This document shows, in pieces, positions 5,701 through 7,657 of a stretch of DNA of 7,657 nt. Each line of letters opens with the position of its first letter. Position 1 is the first letter of the stretch. The stretch comes from DASPTR01 sp964475545. GTDB taxonomy: Archaea; Thermoproteota; Bathyarchaeia; Bathyarchaeales; Bathycorpusculaceae. Both the position numbers and the translations under genes were made by a program. Below the pieces are notes generated by a model that saw only the letters and a program-made list of their open reading frames with translations, made no database searches and was not told where the DNA came from. Location of the stretch: NCBI GenBank assembly GCA_964475545.1, contig CAYYXF010000065.1, forward strand, positions 1 to 7,657. The letters are read 5' to 3'.

Positions 5701-5967
5701 CTAGCGGTTGCCAATGCGTTGTGCCATTCCTTGCTTCATCATTCCGATTGCGCTGTTTTTGAGTTCCTCAAAGCACATGCTCAGCTGCTCGGCATTCTCT
5801 TTGGTCATTCCTTGCAGGACCAGCTGTTCCTCAAAGGCTTTTCTGGCCTTCCGCACCCGTCTGCCAATAGTTGCGTACATCCAGAAAAGGCTGAGGGACA
5901 TGCGGGCTAGTTGCGGGGTCGACTTGATTACGCTTGTTAAGACTGATGCCTCGCTCATTCTGACCAT
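5701..5967 (-). CDS. Small helical protein of unknown function (88 aa)
   Basis: The 88-residue product is predicted almost entirely helical and has no recognised family. A mildly hydrophobic segment at about 20-35 (LARMSLSLFWMYATIG) is followed by a basic patch (RRVRKARK, 36-43). Next is an amphipathic stretch, FEEQLVLQGMTKENAEQLS (45-63), with the pattern Lx3GMx2ExAx2L, and then a short helix rich in Met and Gln. The same pattern occurs in the 127-residue protein encoded 24 bp upstream, which suggests distant paralogy or a shared partner. The start is ATG 5967, with ATG 5958 as an alternative; neither has a strong ribosome site, so translation may depend on coupling to the upstream gene. It could be membrane-peripheral or a phasin-like helical bundle, but that is a guess. 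Confidence 0.72.
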   Translation of the reverse strand: MVRMSEASVLTSVIKSTPQLARMSLSLFWMYATIGRRVRKARKAFEEQLVLQGMTKENAEQLSMCFEELKNSAIGMMKQGMAQRIGNR

Positions 5968-5991
5968 CTCGCTATATAGAGAAGAGGAGAA

Positions 5992-6375
5992 TTACTCGTC
6001 CTCGTCATCTTCGTCTTGCTCTCTTTCTTTTGTCTTCTTCTCAAGTTTTTCGCGGATTTTGCGTTCGATTTCTTCGCCTATTTCATCTCCGGTTGATTTT
6101 CCATGGCCATGGCTTCTGAGCATGTCGCCTAGGCTTGTGAAGGTTCGCATGTAGTCTTGAGTCATTTTCACTGCTACCTCTTCAGGCATTCCGCCTTGCT
6201 TTAGTTCCTTGTAGTATGCTGCCGCAGCCTTGCCCATGTTTCTTCCTGCTTCTTCAGAGAAGACTGATGCCAATAGGCTTTTTATTAGGGCTGGAACCTC
6301 AGAGGAGACAACGCCGAGTATTTCCCTGATGTTTTCTGCCTCTATCTTCTTGTTTTTTCCTTCGCTATCAATCAT
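5992..6375 (-). CDS. Helical protein with acidic tail, unknown function (127 aa)
   Basis: The 127-residue product has four parts. A helix spans about 10-40 (IREILGVVSSEVPALIKSLL). A second helical region covers about 41-88 and contains YYKELKQGGMPEEVAVKM (54-71). A short glycine/histidine linker follows (RSHGHGKSTGDEIG, 87-100). The tail is a highly charged helix ending in DEDDEDE. The family is not recognised. The GMPEEVAVKM core matches GMTKENAEQL in the 88-residue protein next door. The start is ATG 6375 with a textbook GAGGTGA at 6388-6382, 6 nt away. The acidic tail is encoded by a low-complexity GAC/GAG-type run, which produces a spurious poly-Ser frame on the other strand. It sits between the regulator gene (68 bp upstream) and the 88-residue gene and is probably in one operon with them. 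The architecture could suit a multimerising scaffold or chaperone-like protein; no function is assigned. Confidence 0.78.
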   Translation of the reverse strand: MIDSEGKNKKIEAENIREILGVVSSEVPALIKSLLASVFSEEAGRNMGKAAAAYYKELKQGGMPEEVAVKMTQDYMRTFTSLGDMLRSHGHGKSTGDEIGEEIERKIREKLEKKTKEREQDEDDEDE

Positions 6376-6403
6376 GTTTTTTCACCTCAAACAATCAAAG
6401 GAG

Positions 6404-6441
6404 TGGTCACTCTAGTTAGGTGTTCTGCGCAAATGTGACCA
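6404..6441. promoter_or_regulatory. Inverted repeat TGGTCAC/GTGACCA between regulator and 127-aa gene
   Basis: TGGTCAC (6404-6410) and GTGACCA (6435-6441) are a perfect 7-bp inverted repeat with 24 nt between. A shorter TCACT (6407-6411)/AGTGA (6446-6450) pairing overlaps it. It lies just after the regulator stop codon and just before the strong ribosome site of the 127-residue gene. That placement fits an operator for the adjacent winged-helix protein, or a hairpin separating expression of the two genes. Confidence 0.4.
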
Positions 6442-6443
6442 GT

Positions 6444-6890
6444 CTAGTGATCAGTCTTCTCGACTAACTCGTAAGTGGGAACTCGCCCCTTCTTTTTCAA
6501 CAGGACACCTTGCTCTAACAGTTTCTGGACTCTCTCGCGCACTATGCGCCTGCTTGCTTTTCCCCGCATCGCAGCCACCTGCCGCGTGATGGCTGAAATG
6601 TTCAGCTCTCCTTTCACGGCCAGTGCTTGAATGATGCATCTTGAAATGTCATCCTGAGCAATGGGCTTCTGGCGCAGGTACTTTTCAGCGTTCCTCAAAC
6701 GAGAAGCAACCTTCAAAGGTTCACCATACATGCCGATGCCGGCCTTAGTCAGTCGCAATGTGGCAGCCAGTCCTTCATATTCTGGCTTCTCGAGAATCAG
6801 CTCTTCAAGGAGGTCAAGTCTGTGGATTATCTGATCAAGCTTTTTACTGAGCTCTTCCGCATTGGAAACGGAGTCTTCTTTTCGGCTCAA
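6444..6890 (-). CDS. Winged helix-turn-helix regulator with N-terminal coiled helix
   Basis: The 148-residue product is probably a DNA-binding transcription regulator. Residues about 10-35 (ELSKKLDQIIHRLDLLEELI) form a heptad-like helix suited to dimerisation. Residues about 78-145 look like a winged helix: CIIQALAVKGELNISAITRQ (85-104) as the first helices, a basic recognition helix with RGKASRRIVRERVQKLLEQG (109-128), and a wing strand pair VLLKKKGRVPTYELVEK (129-145). The middle part (40-75) is a Lys/Arg-rich linker. The start is TTG 6890 with AGGG 5 nt upstream, which is weak, so the N-terminus is less certain than the domain. It is the first gene of a leftward trio, suggesting it controls the two small helical proteins or itself. 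The family name is not known to me. Confidence 0.8.
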   Translation of the reverse strand: MSRKEDSVSNAEELSKKLDQIIHRLDLLEELILEKPEYEGLAATLRLTKAGIGMYGEPLKVASRLRNAEKYLRQKPIAQDDISRCIIQALAVKGELNISAITRQVAAMRGKASRRIVRERVQKLLEQGVLLKKKGRVPTYELVEKTDH

Positions 6891-6937
6891 GTCTGCCCTG
6901 CTTCTCAGATCTGCTTGAGCTACATAGCTTTTTCATT

Positions 6938-6946
6938 GTTTAAATG
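6938..6946 (-). promoter_or_regulatory. Candidate TATA box for the regulator operon
   Basis: The minus strand reads CATTTAAAC, with the TTTAAA core at 6944-6939. A start about 25 nt downstream (near 6915) would leave a leader of about 25 nt before the TTG at 6890. The upstream purine-rich element is not convincing. Confidence 0.35.
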
Positions 6947-7018
6947 GTTGACTGCCTACAACTCCAGCGAAGACGACTCGTGTCAGCTATAGTCCCTTAC
7001 TTTTGTTGGTAGTGTACG

Positions 7019-7603
7019 TTAAAAGTGCTGGCGGGACACTATCTCCTTCAGCGCCTTCCGTGAAGGCAAAGGAGGATCAACCTTCGAGTATCCTATTTGG
7101 ATCATTGCTGCAACTCGATGCTCACTGGGCACTTGCAGTATTCCCTTCAGCTTTTCCTCTTCGTCCAAATCATAGAAAGTGTATATGCAGCTTCCCAGAC
7201 CTTCAGCCGTAGCCGCTAGCAGCATGTTCTCAATTGCTGCCCAGGCCGAACCTGATGCAAGCTCCTCTCTCATCCTCTCTGGAACGTCGTGGCACACTGC
7301 TATCAAGACGGGTATTTTTGCCATACTTGACTTGTCCCATGAACCTCCACGCTGTGCCAAATACCTTGCACGTTCCGGATGGAACTTGGACCAAGCCTTC
7401 TTGCTAGACTCGGTGCAAGCCACTGCAATTCTCTGTTTGATAGTGGGATCGGTAACGATTATGAAGCGCCAGGGCTGAGCGTTGCCAGCAGATGGAGCCC
7501 AACGGCCAGCCTCGAGAATCTTGCCGAGAACTTTGTCAGACACGGGATCCTCTTTGAACTTCCTGATGCTTCTCCTCCTGACAACAACTTCACTAAAATC
7601 CAT
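7019..7603 (-). CDS. Nitroreductase-family FMN oxidoreductase
   Basis: The 194-residue protein is a member of the nitroreductase superfamily. These are FMN-binding homodimers that reduce nitro compounds, quinones, flavins or other acceptors with NAD(P)H. Family features are the N-terminal RRRSIRKF (9-16) and APSAGNAQPWRFIIV (36-50), both of which contact FMN. Also visible are a central helix GSAWAAIENMLLAATAEGLGSC (118-139) and the IGY strand near the C-terminus (170-172). Length and domain order are normal and nothing appears truncated. The substrate cannot be read from the sequence; some archaeal relatives use F420 or act in cofactor metabolism, but I see nothing specific here. The start is ATG 7603 with GAGG at 7611-7608, and a TATA-like ATTTTATTAG lies upstream. 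It is separated by 128 bp from the downstream regulator gene on the same strand, so it is probably its own unit. Confidence 0.93.
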   Translation of the reverse strand: MDFSEVVVRRRSIRKFKEDPVSDKVLGKILEAGRWAPSAGNAQPWRFIIVTDPTIKQRIAVACTESSKKAWSKFHPERARYLAQRGGSWDKSSMAKIPVLIAVCHDVPERMREELASGSAWAAIENMLLAATAEGLGSCIYTFYDLDEEEKLKGILQVPSEHRVAAMIQIGYSKVDPPLPSRKALKEIVSRQHF

Positions 7604-7644
7604 AGGACCTCACGCATTGACATGCTCCACAACTGCTGAACTTG

Positions 7645-7654
7645 CTAATAAAAT
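7645..7654 (-). promoter_or_regulatory. Candidate TATA box for the nitroreductase gene
   Basis: The minus strand reads ATTTTATTAG. Transcription starting about 25 nt downstream (near 7624) would give a leader of about 20 nt that includes the GAGG ribosome site. The spacing fits an archaeal promoter; the sequence beyond the window edge could not be checked. Confidence 0.4.
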
Positions 7655-7657
7655 GGG

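Noticed and set aside
5708..6154. 148-codon plus-strand frame with a poly-Ser run
   Set aside because: The Ser run is the complement of the acidic tail codons of the 127-residue gene, which has a strong ribosome site.
6906..6913. Palindrome CAGATCTG upstream of the regulator
   Set aside because: An isolated 8-bp palindrome is expected by chance and the flanks do not extend the symmetry.

Overview
The window looks like a compact archaeal chromosome segment. The strongest evidence is a CTP-dependent riboflavin kinase of the archaea-only DUF120/RibK type, an ADP-forming acyl-CoA synthetase alpha subunit, a relative of the F420 gamma-glutamyl ligase CofE, GTG and TTG starts behind GAGG-type ribosome sites, and TATA-like rather than -35/-10 promoter sequence. 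An uncultured Thermoproteota/Bathyarchaeia-like lineage is my guess. The gene content supports 'archaeon' firmly but the lineage only weakly.

Layout. Positions 1-217 are an upstream region that may contain the first codons of a leftward gene (1-62). A rightward cluster follows: thyX (218-916, flavin-dependent thymidylate synthase), a CofE-like ligase paralogue (947-1795) and an acyl-CoA synthetase (ADP-forming) alpha-type protein (1792-3309). The last two overlap by 4 bp and are probably translationally coupled. A leftward pair converges on them: an unrecognised 123-residue protein (3754-4125) followed by ribK, whose best start is an internal TTG (3302-3688). A divergent promoter region (4126-4248) leads rightward to a mycobacterial-type myo-inositol-1-phosphate synthase (4249-5328). 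Next is a 372-bp gap between convergent genes (5329-5700). It is unusually rich in inverted repeats and holds a candidate 28-residue small protein gene on the minus strand. Then comes a leftward three-gene set: a winged-helix regulator with an N-terminal helix (6444-6890), a 127-residue helical protein with an acidic tail (5992-6375) and an 88-residue helical protein (5701-5967). Last is a leftward nitroreductase-family FMN enzyme (7019-7603) with its own probable promoter.

Functional picture. Several genes make or use flavin or deazaflavin cofactors: ThyX uses FAD and a folate, RibK makes FMN, the nitroreductase binds FMN, and the CofE-like protein belongs to the F420 ligase superfamily. Inositol phosphate synthase supplies inositol for archaeal lipids or osmolytes. 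The least explained parts are the regulator plus two small helical proteins (which share a GM-x2-E-x-A core motif), the coupled CofE-like/acyl-CoA synthetase pair, and the structured convergent gap with its small ORF. I saw no CRISPR array, insertion sequence, tRNA or rRNA.
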